NCBI GenBank assembly: GCA_012960105.1
Contig: DUBV01000093.1
Coordinates: forward strand, 1 to 60,061
From: Thiotrichaceae bacterium
Lineage (GTDB): Bacteria > Pseudomonadota > Gammaproteobacteria > Eutrophobiales > Eutrophobiaceae
Length of the DNA stretch: 60,061 nt
Direction: 5' to 3'
Shown one piece after another: positions 51,558-59,991 of the stretch (position 1 is its first letter; every line of letters begins with the position of its first letter). Both the position numbers and the translations under genes were made by a program. The notes under the pieces are model-generated. The model had not been told where the DNA came from and made no database searches. It saw only the letters and a list, made by a program, of their open reading frames with translations.

Positions 51558-52934
51558 ATGAATATGAAACCCGAATTTGTTGATGTTGTTATTTCACCTG
51601 TTAAAGGCATGGATGTTTTATCCAAGCTTGAGGTAAGTCGCTTACTGGATAATAGTCAGAGTGGTTTGTACGCTACATTCAGAAATTGTGCCTTGGCTAT
51701 TCTCAATAGTGGTATTGCACTTGAAGATAGTAAGCAGTTATTTGATAAGAATACGGCATTTGAAATACATGTCGTTCAGGTTGAGAGAGGAATAAAGTTG
51801 CAGTTAATCTCTGCGCCCACAGCTGCCTTTGTTGATGGCAAGATTATTCGCGGTATAAAAATACAACTTTATGCTGTGCTTCGAGACATTATCTATATTT
51901 TTGATGAAATTAAAAATAATCCTAATGTTGACCTGAATACATCAGAGGGAATTAGTAACGCCGTTTTTCATATCTTGCGTAATGCCGATGTATTGCAGGC
52001 GGGTGTTGAGCCGAATCTAGTCGTTTGTTGGGGTGGGCATGCTATTGGTCGCGAAGAATATGAATATTGTAAGGAAATCGGTTACGAATTAGGATTACGA
52101 GGATTTAATATCTGTACTGGTTGTGGTCCGGGTGTGATGAAAGCGCCGATGAAAGGTGCTAACGTCGCGCATGCTAAACAACGTATCCAAAATGGAATTT
52201 ATTTAGGTATTACCGAGCCAGGAATTATCGCCGCAGAATCTCCTAATCCTATAGTTAATCAGTTGGTTATTATGCCAGACATAGAAAAGCGTCTTGAAGC
52301 ATTTGTGCGTTGTGGTCATGCAATTCTTGTCTTTCCTGGTGGTGTTGGTACTGCTGAAGAAATTTTATATTTGCTCGGTATATTATTACATCCCGATAAC
52401 GAGCATATTCCATTCCCGTTAATATTTACGGGCCCAGAATCATCAAAAGCTTATTTCGAAAAGATTAATGAATTTATTTTATTAACTTTAGGTGTTGCCG
52501 CACTAAAGCGGTATCAAGTAATTATTGGAGATCAGGTTGCAGTTGCCCGAAAAGTTAAAAAAGGAATTGCAGAAGTAAAAGAATTTCGTATTGAACATGG
52601 CGATGCATTTTATTTTAACTGGTTATTAAAAATTAAAGAGGACTTCCAGTTTCCATTCATTACCAATCATGAAAATATGCAGTCACTTAAATTATACAAA
52701 GATATGGACTCACATATCCTGGCAGCAAATTTGCGCCGCGCCTTTTCGGGAATCGTCGCGGGCAATGTGAAAAGAGAAAGTATGAGTTTGATAGAAGAAA
52801 AAGGTTTGTTCGAAATTCATGGTGATGAATATATTATGAATGCGATGGATAAATTACTGCGCGCGTTTATTGAACAAAAACGTATGAAGATATCTGCCGA
52901 GAGCTATAAGCCTTGTTATCGGATTGTTAGATAA
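51558..52934 (+). CDS. ppnN: Nucleotide 5'-monophosphate nucleosidase PpnN (LOG family)
   Basis: 458 residues, the size of E. coli PpnN (YgdH). The Rossmann core has VCWGGHAIGREEYEYC, TGCGPGVMKAPMKGA and LVFPGGVGTAEEILYLLG, the PGGxGTxxE signature of the LOG family. N- and C-terminal extensions match PpnN. It splits purine and pyrimidine nucleoside monophosphates and in E. coli is controlled by ppGpp. It is followed by the Sel1-repeat gene after 13 bp. Confidence 0.92.
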   Translation: MNMKPEFVDVVISPVKGMDVLSKLEVSRLLDNSQSGLYATFRNCALAILNSGIALEDSKQLFDKNTAFEIHVVQVERGIKLQLISAPTAAFVDGKIIRGIKIQLYAVLRDIIYIFDEIKNNPNVDLNTSEGISNAVFHILRNADVLQAGVEPNLVVCWGGHAIGREEYEYCKEIGYELGLRGFNICTGCGPGVMKAPMKGANVAHAKQRIQNGIYLGITEPGIIAAESPNPIVNQLVIMPDIEKRLEAFVRCGHAILVFPGGVGTAEEILYLLGILLHPDNEHIPFPLIFTGPESSKAYFEKINEFILLTLGVAALKRYQVIIGDQVAVARKVKKGIAEVKEFRIEHGDAFYFNWLLKIKEDFQFPFITNHENMQSLKLYKDMDSHILAANLRRAFSGIVAGNVKRESMSLIEEKGLFEIHGDEYIMNAMDKLLRAFIEQKRMKISAESYKPCYRIVR

Positions 52935-52947
52935 AATATTAGTAAGT

Positions 52948-53754
52948 ATGCTTAAAAAAGCTTTTATATATTCATCGCTATTAATATTATCAAATATTTC
53001 TTTTGCCGATGAACTATTAGATGAATTATCCGCTGCTAAATCAGCCTATGATCGCAATGATCTTACGGCTGCATTTATGCTTTATGAAAAGTTAGCAGAG
53101 CAGGGCGATACTACGGCAGAGAATAATATCGCTTATATGTATTATAACGGTGAAGGAGTCCCGCAGGATTATAAACAAGCATTCGACATTTATAAAAAAT
53201 TATCAGAAGCAGGTCATGTAAACGCGCAAAATAATTTGGCTGCTATGTACGCTCAAGGCTTAGGAGTTACTCAAGATTATAAACAAACTGTTTACTGGTA
53301 TACAAAAGCGGCAGAGCAAGGTGATGTTGAGGCGCAATTTAATTTAGGTTATATGTATAAAAAAGAACACGGTGTTGCGCAAGATTACGAGCAAGCGGCA
53401 CATTGGTATCAAAAGGCCGCGGAGCAGGATGACATAGACGCGCAGGTGATTATTGCTTTTATGTATCATCAAGGCCAAGGCGTGGAACAGGATTTTACCC
53501 AAGCATTTTACTGGTACGAGAAAGCAGCAGAAAAAGGTAATGCAAAAGCTCAATACAATACCGCAGTGATGTATCAGGAAGGAAAAGGAATCTTACAAAA
53601 CTATGTTAAGTCGTATCAATGGTTCTATATTTCCTTTGAAAATAGTTTTAGTGTTTCAAAAGCCGCGCGAGAAAGTATTAAAAAAAGAATGACGCAAGAA
53701 CAAATCGAATTAGCGCAAAAATCAGCAAAAGATTGGATGGAAACTCATCGGTAA
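52948..53754 (+). CDS. Secreted Sel1-like repeat protein
   Basis: 268 residues from ATG 52948. A signal peptide (cut near SFA-DE) is followed by about six Sel1-type repeats, each with A-E-x-G and ending YxxGxGVxQDY (for example NNIAYMYYNGEGVPQDYKQA and FNLGYMYKKEHGVAQDYEQA). The repeats form an alpha solenoid for protein contacts, exported to the periplasm. It follows ppnN, but the lack of a strong ribosome site makes the coupling uncertain. Partners are unknown. Confidence 0.86.
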   Translation: MLKKAFIYSSLLILSNISFADELLDELSAAKSAYDRNDLTAAFMLYEKLAEQGDTTAENNIAYMYYNGEGVPQDYKQAFDIYKKLSEAGHVNAQNNLAAMYAQGLGVTQDYKQTVYWYTKAAEQGDVEAQFNLGYMYKKEHGVAQDYEQAAHWYQKAAEQDDIDAQVIIAFMYHQGQGVEQDFTQAFYWYEKAAEKGNAKAQYNTAVMYQEGKGILQNYVKSYQWFYISFENSFSVSKAARESIKKRMTQEQIELAQKSAKDWMETHR

Positions 53755-54006
53755 TAATTTTTACGTCTTTTTTGTATAGAGTCACGCAGCTAAAACATCA
53801 GTGAAACCAGAATACATTTCCTCGTATTGCCTCATAGTTGAAGTAACTTTAAATTTCTATCTATCTTGATTAATTTAAATGGAGTAGTAGATAGATTGAA
53901 AATTTCATCTAGGCAGAGGACGCGATTTTAGTGAGAATTTGAGAGACTATAAACAACAGTCACATGGAAGTGGATTTACTAGAATTAGATTGTTTCAGGG
54001 GATGTT

Positions 54007-54384
54007 ATGAAGCTGTTGTTATTACTGTTTAGTGTTGTTCTTGTTGGTTGCGGTGTTTCCGATTTCAATACAGAAACGGAAAAAGACGTTGTAGTAGTAG
54101 AGAATATAGAGCTAATTAAAGGCACTCAGAAAAAGGATAAACTCGGCGAGTATCAAAAGTTTTTCATCGCACCTTATAAAGGCGGCGACGCTATTATCGA
54201 TGCAGCAAACCCAAAAGGACTCGATGGTAACTCGTTGGCAATCTATTGGCTGCAGGATAATAATCAGCCATACGCGATTAACTATAGAGCTGAAATCATT
54301 TCTCCAAATATTGCCCGCTATCATCAATTACCATTTGAAATTAACCCTGCTGAGCTTTTGGCCGCTGTAAAAGAGAAATATTGA
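54007..54384 (+). CDS. Hypothetical lipoprotein
   Basis: 125 residues. The signal ends LVGCG, with Cys15 as lipid site. The body is polar with ANPKGLDGNSLAIYWL and ARYHQLPFEINPAELLAAV. No domain recognised. It is alone and lies just left of the IS6-type element, whose left end starts 6 bp after its stop. A possible nearby truncation by that insertion cannot be excluded. Confidence 0.5.
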   Translation: MKLLLLLFSVVLVGCGVSDFNTETEKDVVVVENIELIKGTQKKDKLGEYQKFFIAPYKGGDAIIDAANPKGLDGNSLAIYWLQDNNQPYAINYRAEIISPNIARYHQLPFEINPAELLAAVKEKY

Positions 54385-54390
54385 GCTTAT

Positions 54391-55185
54391 ACGGTACTGA
54401 CAAGTTAACTCGTATTAAGTCACAATGCTTAGATGAAAACAACATCTAGGCTCTACAAACGTCATCGATTCCCACCTGAAATCATTCAATATACTGTCTG
54501 GCTCTATTACCGATTTAATTTAAGTCATCGAGACATCGAAGACTTATTGTCTGAACGCGGGATAGAGGTGAGTTATGAATCCATTCGGTGTTGGTGTAAC
54601 AAGTTTGGGGCCTATTATGCATGTCGATTGAAACGACGACATCAAGGTTACGGTGATACATTATTTCTTGATGAAGTCTTTGTGAAGATTCAAGGACGTC
54701 AATATTACTTATGGTGAGCAGTTGATCAAGATGGGGACGTTGTTGATGTGTGTCTACAAACACGCCGAAACGGTATGGCTGCAAAACGGTTTTTCAAACG
54801 TGTGTTAAAGAACTGCCGTGTAGAACCTAGGAAAATCGTAACAGATAAGTTGAGAAGTTATGGTGTTGCCCACCGAGATCTTATTCCAGATACAATTCAT
54901 GATACCAGGCAGTATGCGAATAACCGTGCTGAACTTTCACATCAACCGACACGAGTGAGAGAACGAGGGATGCGCCGATTTAAATCAAGCCAACAAGCGC
55001 AACGTTTCTTAAGTGTCCATGCCTGTGTCTATAATTTATTTAACCTTGGTAGACACCTTATCTCAGCGGCGTATTATCGAGAGTTACGACAACGTGCCAT
55101 TGCGTCTTGGGTAAGTGCAGCGGCGATTTAATTCAAATGGGATAGGGAATTATCTTGAATAGAAAAGTTAACTTGTCAGTACCGT
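54391..55185 (+). mobile_element. IS6-type insertion sequence with perfect 20-bp inverted repeats
   Basis: Left end ACGGTACTGACAAGTTAACT (54391-54410) is the exact reverse complement of the right end AGTTAACTTGTCAGTACCGT (55166-55185). The 795-bp element carries one transposase frame. I see no clear target duplication in the bases outside the ends (TTGAGCTTAT on the left and TAGTAGTAAT on the right). Confidence 0.88.
54433..55131 (+). pseudogene. IS6-type transposase with in-frame TGA
   Basis: The frame starts MKTTSRLYKRHRFPPEIIQ and has the HTH and DDE core of IS6/IS26-type enzymes: LFLDEVFVKIQG, IVTDKLRSYGV and NNRAELSHQPTRVRERG. A TGA at 54715-54717 replaces what is normally Arg (CGA) in WRAVDQDG. 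Both halves are in the same frame and otherwise intact, so one base change would restore it. The element should be immobile unless helped in trans. Confidence 0.88.
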
Positions 55186-55199
55186 TAGTAGTAATGTTT

Positions 55200-55577
55200 T
55201 CATATTGTTTCTTCTTCACATGGGAAGGCAGTATTGAAAGCATTTGCAACTAGACTCCCTGCATCAAGATGTAATTTCTCAGGGGACTCCTGTAAATGCT
55301 TGACTACAACTCTTACCAGTTGGTTAGAATGTATTTCATCTGGGGGACACCACTTTTTATCCATATTTTTCCAGTGAGTAAAAGTTCCATGTGTGTCAGA
55401 TAAACCCATAACATAACCCGTACAGACGTTTCCTAATGCTATATTTGCGTTAGTGCCACCTTCAATTTGTGCCTCGCATCGTTCTAGCAAATCACTGCCA
55501 GACTGAAAGGATGCCTGTGCCTGTCCAAATGAAAGCAATCCTGTTGCTAGTAAAAATATTAATATTAATTTTTTCAT
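55200..55577 (-). CDS. Secreted Rap1a/Tai-like protein
   Basis: 125 residues with signal peptide (cut near AQA-SF). It has SGSDLLERCEAQ, NVCTGYVMGLSDTHG, WCPPDE with LVRVVVKHL, and AFNTAFPCEEE. This G-x-D-L-L-x-x-C ... C-x-x-Y-x-x-G ... C-x-P ... P-C pattern is the Rap1a/Tai family, known for periplasmic immunity against type VI amidases but also found as orphans. It lies 15 bp from the IS6 end. A second member is at 10570. Confidence 0.8.
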   Translation of the reverse strand: MKKLILIFLLATGLLSFGQAQASFQSGSDLLERCEAQIEGGTNANIALGNVCTGYVMGLSDTHGTFTHWKNMDKKWCPPDEIHSNQLVRVVVKHLQESPEKLHLDAGSLVANAFNTAFPCEEETI

Positions 55578-55891
55578 ATCATTCTCCTAAAGTGGCGGTA
55601 TTCGACAGACGCACCGCCAAGCGCAAGTTAAGGTCTGGAGAACCCTCTGTCTTTACAATGCTTATTAAGTACTAAGGAGATTATGGCTGGGGTGCTGGTA
55701 TGCTGCTTGACTGAACCCGCCAATCAGTTGACTTTATGCGCCAATATTTAGGGGATGGTGAAATTGATTCTAATGTCTGCTTACGCTGGATAGTAGACTG
55801 TCGGCTTCATACAAAAAGCAGCCGATCATGAATATAAATAATGGTGATATTTAAACTGTCCAAGTAGAACAATTATCTTTACGTTGTAATT
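55578..55891. other. Intergenic region with a copy of a dispersed repeat
   Basis: 314 bp. GTCTGCTTACGCTGG and TAGTAGACTGTCGGCTTCAT at about 55775-55812 match the copy at 58155-58193. The flanks show no reading frame I can support. The repeat is better read as a non-coding element. Confidence 0.5.
55775..55829. repeat. Dispersed repeat, copy 1
   Basis: The block contains ACGCTGGATAGTAGACTGTC and GGCTTCATAC, identical to copy 2 at 58155. Ends differ, with a partly complementary GTCTGC/GCAGCC pair in this copy. Confidence 0.7.
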
Positions 55892-56272
55892 CTAATAAAA
55901 GAGATATTCAGCAATGTACGCAAAGAAAAAGCCTACACACCAAATCCCAGCTGATATCCAATATAGGCGACAATTCCATTGATGTGCCTTGGTACATAGT
56001 GCTGCTATCTCAGGATCAGTTGGACATGTTCGCCCTGACCGATAAAGTAACCAACCACTAGCTAATAGTAATAATCCAGAAACGGAAAATATCCATGATT
56101 TGTATAAACTAAGTGTGATAAGGAAAGGAACATTTGATGCAATGGCAGCGACGACAGCACCCAAGCCTAGACTTACAAGAATGATAGGCAATGCACAACA
56201 TAGTAATGTTCCTGTCGAAGCGAATAAAATGATCCATCCCCATTTAGTTTGTTCAATTTTTTGACTTTGCAT
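55892..56272 (-). CDS. MerT-like inner-membrane protein
   Basis: 126 residues with three to four hydrophobic helices. CCALPIILVSLGLGAVVAAI near the N-terminus resembles the Cys-Cys helix of MerT, the mercuric ion carrier. Further Cys residues occur in RTCPTDPEIAALC and HQWNCRLYW. No merA, merR or merP gene with full signature is nearby, so mercury is not the certain substrate; copper or another soft metal is possible. It is the last gene of a four-gene minus-strand operon that includes an HMA-domain protein. Confidence 0.62.
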   Translation of the reverse strand: MQSQKIEQTKWGWIILFASTGTLLCCALPIILVSLGLGAVVAAIASNVPFLITLSLYKSWIFSVSGLLLLASGWLLYRSGRTCPTDPEIAALCTKAHQWNCRLYWISAGIWCVGFFFAYIAEYLFY

Positions 56273-56282
56273 AATGTTATCT

Positions 56283-57149
56283 CTAAAAAGTAATACCTAA
56301 TCCAAGCATAAATTCCGAGCTGCGAGAATTACTAATACCACTCGTTTTTTCATATACAAGGTGTTTGTATTCGGTACGAAACATAATATTGTCTTTATAT
56401 AAAACCAAAACAGGTCCAATCTGAACTCGTTGACCACCCGATGCAGTTGTAAACGTAGTACTACTAGGATCGTCGTTATATCGAGCTGTGATATCCAGCA
56501 TTGTGAAGACACCAGTATTTGTTTTATTACTATGATAGGGATGGTAGCCAAGATTTATATCGAGTGCTAATTCATCCCCTTCATGCATTTCACTTTCACC
56601 CTTTGTATTGAACCAATAATAAAGATCAATCATTGTGTAATATTTAGGGCTTTCACTGCTGTAAGAAAAACTTAAACCAAAATCAACACTACCATCACTA
56701 ATTGGGAAATCGCCTGATGAACTCCCTGTCGGGATACGGATAGATGGTGTAAAACTAAAATTATCCGTAAATGCTTTTTTATTACGATAATGTTTTAGAG
56801 GCAGACCTAAAATGAGATCCCCAAATCCACTATTAGTCTGATGCACACCGATACCATTTATATTTTTAGTCCGACTTTGATCAATGTAGGGTAATTTGAA
56901 TGTGGCACGTATTGATCGATCGAATGTATAGACACCTTCTAACCAGGTTTTATCAACGAACCGTTCTAAGCCAAGAGGATTAGCAATTTCGGATTCACCA
57001 TCCATTAACTCATCCGATCCATAATTCTCATAACGAAGTTGAAATCCATATCCGTCTTCCCAACGAGGCGCCATATCCATGACGGGTTGATGGGCAAATA
57101 CAAAAGTAGAGTAAAAGTAGACTAAAAATAGATAAATTAGTTTTTTCAT
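56283..57149 (-). CDS. Outer-membrane channel-like protein
   Basis: 288 residues from ATG 57149, right after the stop of the HMA gene. A signal peptide (cut near VFA-HQ) is followed by a beta-rich body of alternating hydrophobic strands (FGDLILGLPLKHYRN, FSFTPSIRIPTGSSSGD, VDFGLSFSYSSESPK) and ends EFMLGLGITF with a C-terminal Phe, as for outer-membrane barrels of the MetA-pathway/phenol type. It probably sits in the outer membrane and serves the metal operon; the channel specificity is unknown. Confidence 0.72.
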   Translation of the reverse strand: MKKLIYLFLVYFYSTFVFAHQPVMDMAPRWEDGYGFQLRYENYGSDELMDGESEIANPLGLERFVDKTWLEGVYTFDRSIRATFKLPYIDQSRTKNINGIGVHQTNSGFGDLILGLPLKHYRNKKAFTDNFSFTPSIRIPTGSSSGDFPISDGSVDFGLSFSYSSESPKYYTMIDLYYWFNTKGESEMHEGDELALDINLGYHPYHSNKTNTGVFTMLDITARYNDDPSSTTFTTASGGQRVQIGPVLVLYKDNIMFRTEYKHLVYEKTSGISNSRSSEFMLGLGITF

Positions 57150-57150
57150 A

Positions 57151-57588
57151 TTACGCACCATCAGCCTTATGTAGAGTGATATTGCCTGCATGATCTTTCA
57201 CATAAGCTTCAACCGGCTCATAGCCGCCTTTCAGTATAGATTTGAAAACTTGAGGCAAATCAAGTGTGCTGTCAGGTTTAATAGCAATGGTGACTTTTTG
57301 ATCTTCTATTTCAACTTTTACACCCTTTGTGTATTTCGATTTATCAATAAAAGGTAGTTTTGACAGGTTTCGCGTAACCCCTTGAGAACAGAAAGAACAT
57401 ACTATGCCATGCACAATGATTACGGCTTCGTTTGTTAATACAGTAACATCAGATGCATCAACTGATTTATCTGCCTTGAGTTTAGTAGCATGGTCATGCC
57501 CCTCAAATCCATTGTGCTTAGCATAAGCGGGCGTTAATAATGAAATTGAATATATTACCAATACATAAAATACAGTTTTATAAGACAT
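57151..57588 (-). CDS. Periplasmic heavy-metal-associated (HMA) domain protein
   Basis: 145 residues with a signal peptide (cut near AYA-KH), then a His-rich stretch (KHNGFEGHDH) and an HMA ferredoxin-like fold with IVHGIVCSFCSQGVTRNL; the metal site is C-x-x-C in GIVCSFC. The C-terminal strand-helix (VKVEIEDQKVTIAIKP) completes the fold. It likely binds and passes a soft metal ion in the periplasm. The next gene begins 2 bp after its stop. Confidence 0.8.
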   Translation of the reverse strand: MSYKTVFYVLVIYSISLLTPAYAKHNGFEGHDHATKLKADKSVDASDVTVLTNEAVIIVHGIVCSFCSQGVTRNLSKLPFIDKSKYTKGVKVEIEDQKVTIAIKPDSTLDLPQVFKSILKGGYEPVEAYVKDHAGNITLHKADGA

Positions 57589-57663
57589 AATTTCCTCGTA
57601 AAAACTTAATTAAATACAAACATGCAGATGCAAAAATTTGCATCTATTCAAATGAAACAGAAT

Positions 57664-58017
57664 TTAACTAATCAGTTTTGGAGGGGGCGTTGGTGGAGCA
57701 AAGTTATTGATAACAATCTGCTCATTAAGAGGTAATTGAGCTGATTGTCGTGTAATTTGTAGATTCTTAAATGTTGAGTAAGGAATCATTACTAATGAGG
57801 TTTGACATGACGTCATATCTTGACAGCAATCATTAGAAGATTCATCTGTAGTGTTGTTTTGTTCAAAGTGACAATTCTTATCAACTTTATCTAGAGGAGT
57901 CTGTTGTGTATCAGTATTATCAGACATGCCAATACAATTTAATACATTGCCTGCTGTTGCCGTAAATGCAAAGCAACATAGCATTATCAGAAAAATGTAT
58001 TTTGAAGGTTTGTGCAT
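57664..58017 (-). CDS. Small Cys-rich secreted protein
   Basis: 117 residues with a signal peptide (cut near ATA-GN). It carries seven or more Cys in the exported part: LNCIGMSD, KNCHFEQ, NDCCQDMTSCQTS. The spaced Cys pattern suits metal binding or several disulfides, similar to small proteins found near copper genes (DUF2946-like), though I cannot assign that family firmly. It heads the minus-strand operon with the HMA, outer-membrane and MerT-like genes, 75 bp apart from the second. Confidence 0.55.
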   Translation of the reverse strand: MHKPSKYIFLIMLCCFAFTATAGNVLNCIGMSDNTDTQQTPLDKVDKNCHFEQNNTTDESSNDCCQDMTSCQTSLVMIPYSTFKNLQITRQSAQLPLNEQIVINNFAPPTPPPKLIS

Positions 58018-58021
58018 ATTT

Positions 58022-58648
58022 CTAGATTCTAGGTAGTAATATGAAAAAAGTACAATTTATTATTAGTGACAGGGAATCGTTATTAGTTCCTTGGAATTTG
58101 AGGAAATAAGACACCCCGTTAACAGAGGGAATACTGTTTGTGGCTAACAGTAAACGTCCGCTTCCGCTGGATAGTAGACTGTCGGCTTCATACTGAAAGG
58201 AGACGGTCAAATGTAAGTAATGATAGGCAGATATTGGCATATTCTGTTGAAAAACTCGAAAATTTAAAAATGGTTGCCAGTTTATTATTGACAGGATAAT
58301 GCGCAGTACAACCTTGAATAAGGAAAATTATAAGAAGGAAAGAAAGATTTTTATTTATATCGTTGAGTATGTTTATTATTATAAGCAATCATACAATTTC
58401 ATAACTATTCTGGAATCATTTTATCCACTATCTAAAATATTTAATATATCATTATTAACTGTTCACGTTCGCCATGAAAGGGACAACCCTACAGGTTGAC
58501 CGCAAATCCCGCCCACATAGGATTGTCCTAGCCCATTTGCAAGGCAATGCTGTAAGCATTGGTCATCGCCGGGGCGATCTTGATCGATTCCTTTACTTTT
58601 CTGGAAATTTTAATTATGAATCCATTTTTGTTATCAACGGTTCTCAAT
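58022..58648. other. Long intergenic region with repeat and unclear remnants
   Basis: 627 bp. It contains repeat copy 2 (58155-58210) and a GC-richer block at about 58480-58600 with the hairpin CAATGCTGTAAGCATTG and ATCGCCGGGGCGAT. On the minus strand the GC-rich block could be read as a Cys-containing fragment (DDQCLQHCLANGLGQS) but it has no start. I do not support any gene here. The change to higher G+C marks the start of the antiporter segment. Confidence 0.45.
58155..58210. repeat. Dispersed repeat, copy 2
   Basis: CGTCCGCTTCCGCTGG, then TAGTAGACTGTCGGCTTCAT and a right end GGAGACGGTCA that is partly complementary to the left CGTCCGCTT. The centre is identical to copy 1 at 55775. CGTCCGCTTTCGCT also occurs at 59970-59983 and AGCGGACGGTCA at 26411-26422, as ends of decayed copies. 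Confidence 0.7.
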
Positions 58649-59626
58649 TTAAGACATCAGAGATTTAGCGATATAAGCTATATAAACAACGAGCAGCAAA
58701 GCACCTATACCACGACCCAGCGTCTTGTTTTTCGAGAGTCCGACATAAGCAACCAACAAAGCGGTCACAGCGAGATTGATAATCAAGACTGTGTTTAGCC
58801 CCAGATCCAATGGGATGGGCATGATGATAGCCGTCGCCCCTAACGTGAAGAAGATGTTAAATATGTTTGAACCAAGGACGTTACCCATGACCATCCCGAC
58901 ATCTTTACGACGTGCCGCAGCAATAGATGTAATGAGTTCAGGAACGGATGTTCCCGGTCCCACAATAACCAATCCGATAACACGTTCAGGCATGCCAAAA
59001 CCCTTGGCGATACCGCTGGCTCCGTCCACGATGAACCCACCACCGAATACGAGTCCCAAAAGGCCAACGATCACGAATCCAATCGACTTCATTAGCTCAT
59101 GAGATTTTTCACCGTCGCTGGAGAGCCCACGTTTCATCGCCTTGGCATGATGAGAGCTGGCTGCCGAGGCCTCACCATAGACATAAAACATAAAGATCCC
59201 GAAAAAGAACAGGAATATCAATCCATCAGACAGAAATAGCTCGTGGTAATTGATATGATCGAAGTAGATTTGATTGCCGCAGATCAGAACTGCTGCCGCT
59301 GCAATAAGACACATGGGGAGATCTTTCGTCGCCGTGTCTCTGCCAACTTTTATGGGTGTGAGCAAACATACGATGCCTACAATCGCGCAAATGTTAAACA
59401 GGTTGCTACCAATAATATTACCGAAGGCCAGATCGGTATTTCCATTAATAGCGGAATTAATATTGACAGTGAACTCTGGCATTGATGTGCCGAAGGCGAC
59501 GATAGTGCTGCCGATGACGAGTGTCGGAATATTGTATCGCTTGGCAATTGCCGATCCCCCATCAACAAGGTAGTGGGCGCCGGACACTGCAAGACCTATC
59601 CCCAACAGTAATAACAATATGTCCAT
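58649..59626 (-). CDS. Ca2+/Na+ antiporter of the CaCA family (YrbG-like)
   Basis: 325 residues with about ten hydrophobic helices in two inverted repeats. The alpha repeats are clear: VAFGTSMPEFTVNINSA with FGNIIGSNLFNI, and GPGTSVPELITSIAAA with MGNVLGSNIFNI (T-S-x-P-E and G-S-N-x-F-N). It exchanges a cation such as Ca2+ for Na+ or H+ across the inner membrane. Base composition and codon use are clearly GC-richer than the surrounding genes and an IS30 transposase lies close by, so it was probably acquired. Confidence 0.9.
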   Translation of the reverse strand: MDILLLLLGIGLAVSGAHYLVDGGSAIAKRYNIPTLVIGSTIVAFGTSMPEFTVNINSAINGNTDLAFGNIIGSNLFNICAIVGIVCLLTPIKVGRDTATKDLPMCLIAAAAVLICGNQIYFDHINYHELFLSDGLIFLFFFGIFMFYVYGEASAASSHHAKAMKRGLSSDGEKSHELMKSIGFVIVGLLGLVFGGGFIVDGASGIAKGFGMPERVIGLVIVGPGTSVPELITSIAAARRKDVGMVMGNVLGSNIFNIFFTLGATAIIMPIPLDLGLNTVLIINLAVTALLVAYVGLSKNKTLGRGIGALLLVVYIAYIAKSLMS

Positions 59627-59991
59627 AAATCCCCCGCCTCTTCATGTAAACTATACTCGCAGATAGTCAGTCCCCACACCGAATCTTATAAGCATAAATT
59701 CTATTTATTATTCTATTACTTTAAATAAATTTTTAATATTGATTTAAATCAAAAATTTAAAGCTCTAACATAATTCATTCACAAGTATTATTGCGGCTTT
59801 TGCTTTCGGTTATCTCATCACCAGAATTCTGAGCCTTGGGGGTCGGACCTGACCAAGCAATTGTAGTAATTCAAACTGATTTTTTGGCCCAGTTCACCGG
59901 AACGGTGAGGACCGTCGCCTGCCTCTGCCCATGTCGAGTGAGCAGGGTTGCCATGTACCTTACAGGCGAACGTCCGCTTTCGCTTGTGATT
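59627..59991. other. Intergenic region upstream of the antiporter
   Basis: 365 bp between the antiporter start and the IS30 stop. It holds the FNR-like box, an AT-rich stretch, and a GC-rich block from about 59830 that includes the repeat end CGTCCGCTTTCGCT. I see no gene. Confidence 0.45.
59739..59752. promoter_or_regulatory. FNR/Anr-type box upstream of the antiporter gene
   Basis: TTGATTTAAATCAA fits TTGAT-N4-ATCAA exactly. It lies about 120 bp upstream of the antiporter ATG on the minus strand. The distance is longer than usual and the surrounding DNA is very AT-rich, so chance is a real possibility. Confidence 0.45.

Noticed and set aside
55892..58017. Mercury resistance (mer) operon
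   Set aside because: Only a MerT-like protein and an HMA-domain protein are present; merR and merA are missing and the other two genes are not mer genes.
58188..58388. Minus-strand 66-codon frame with a lipobox-like IQGC
   Set aside because: It ends inside the dispersed repeat, has no ribosome site and the mature part has no protein-like pattern.
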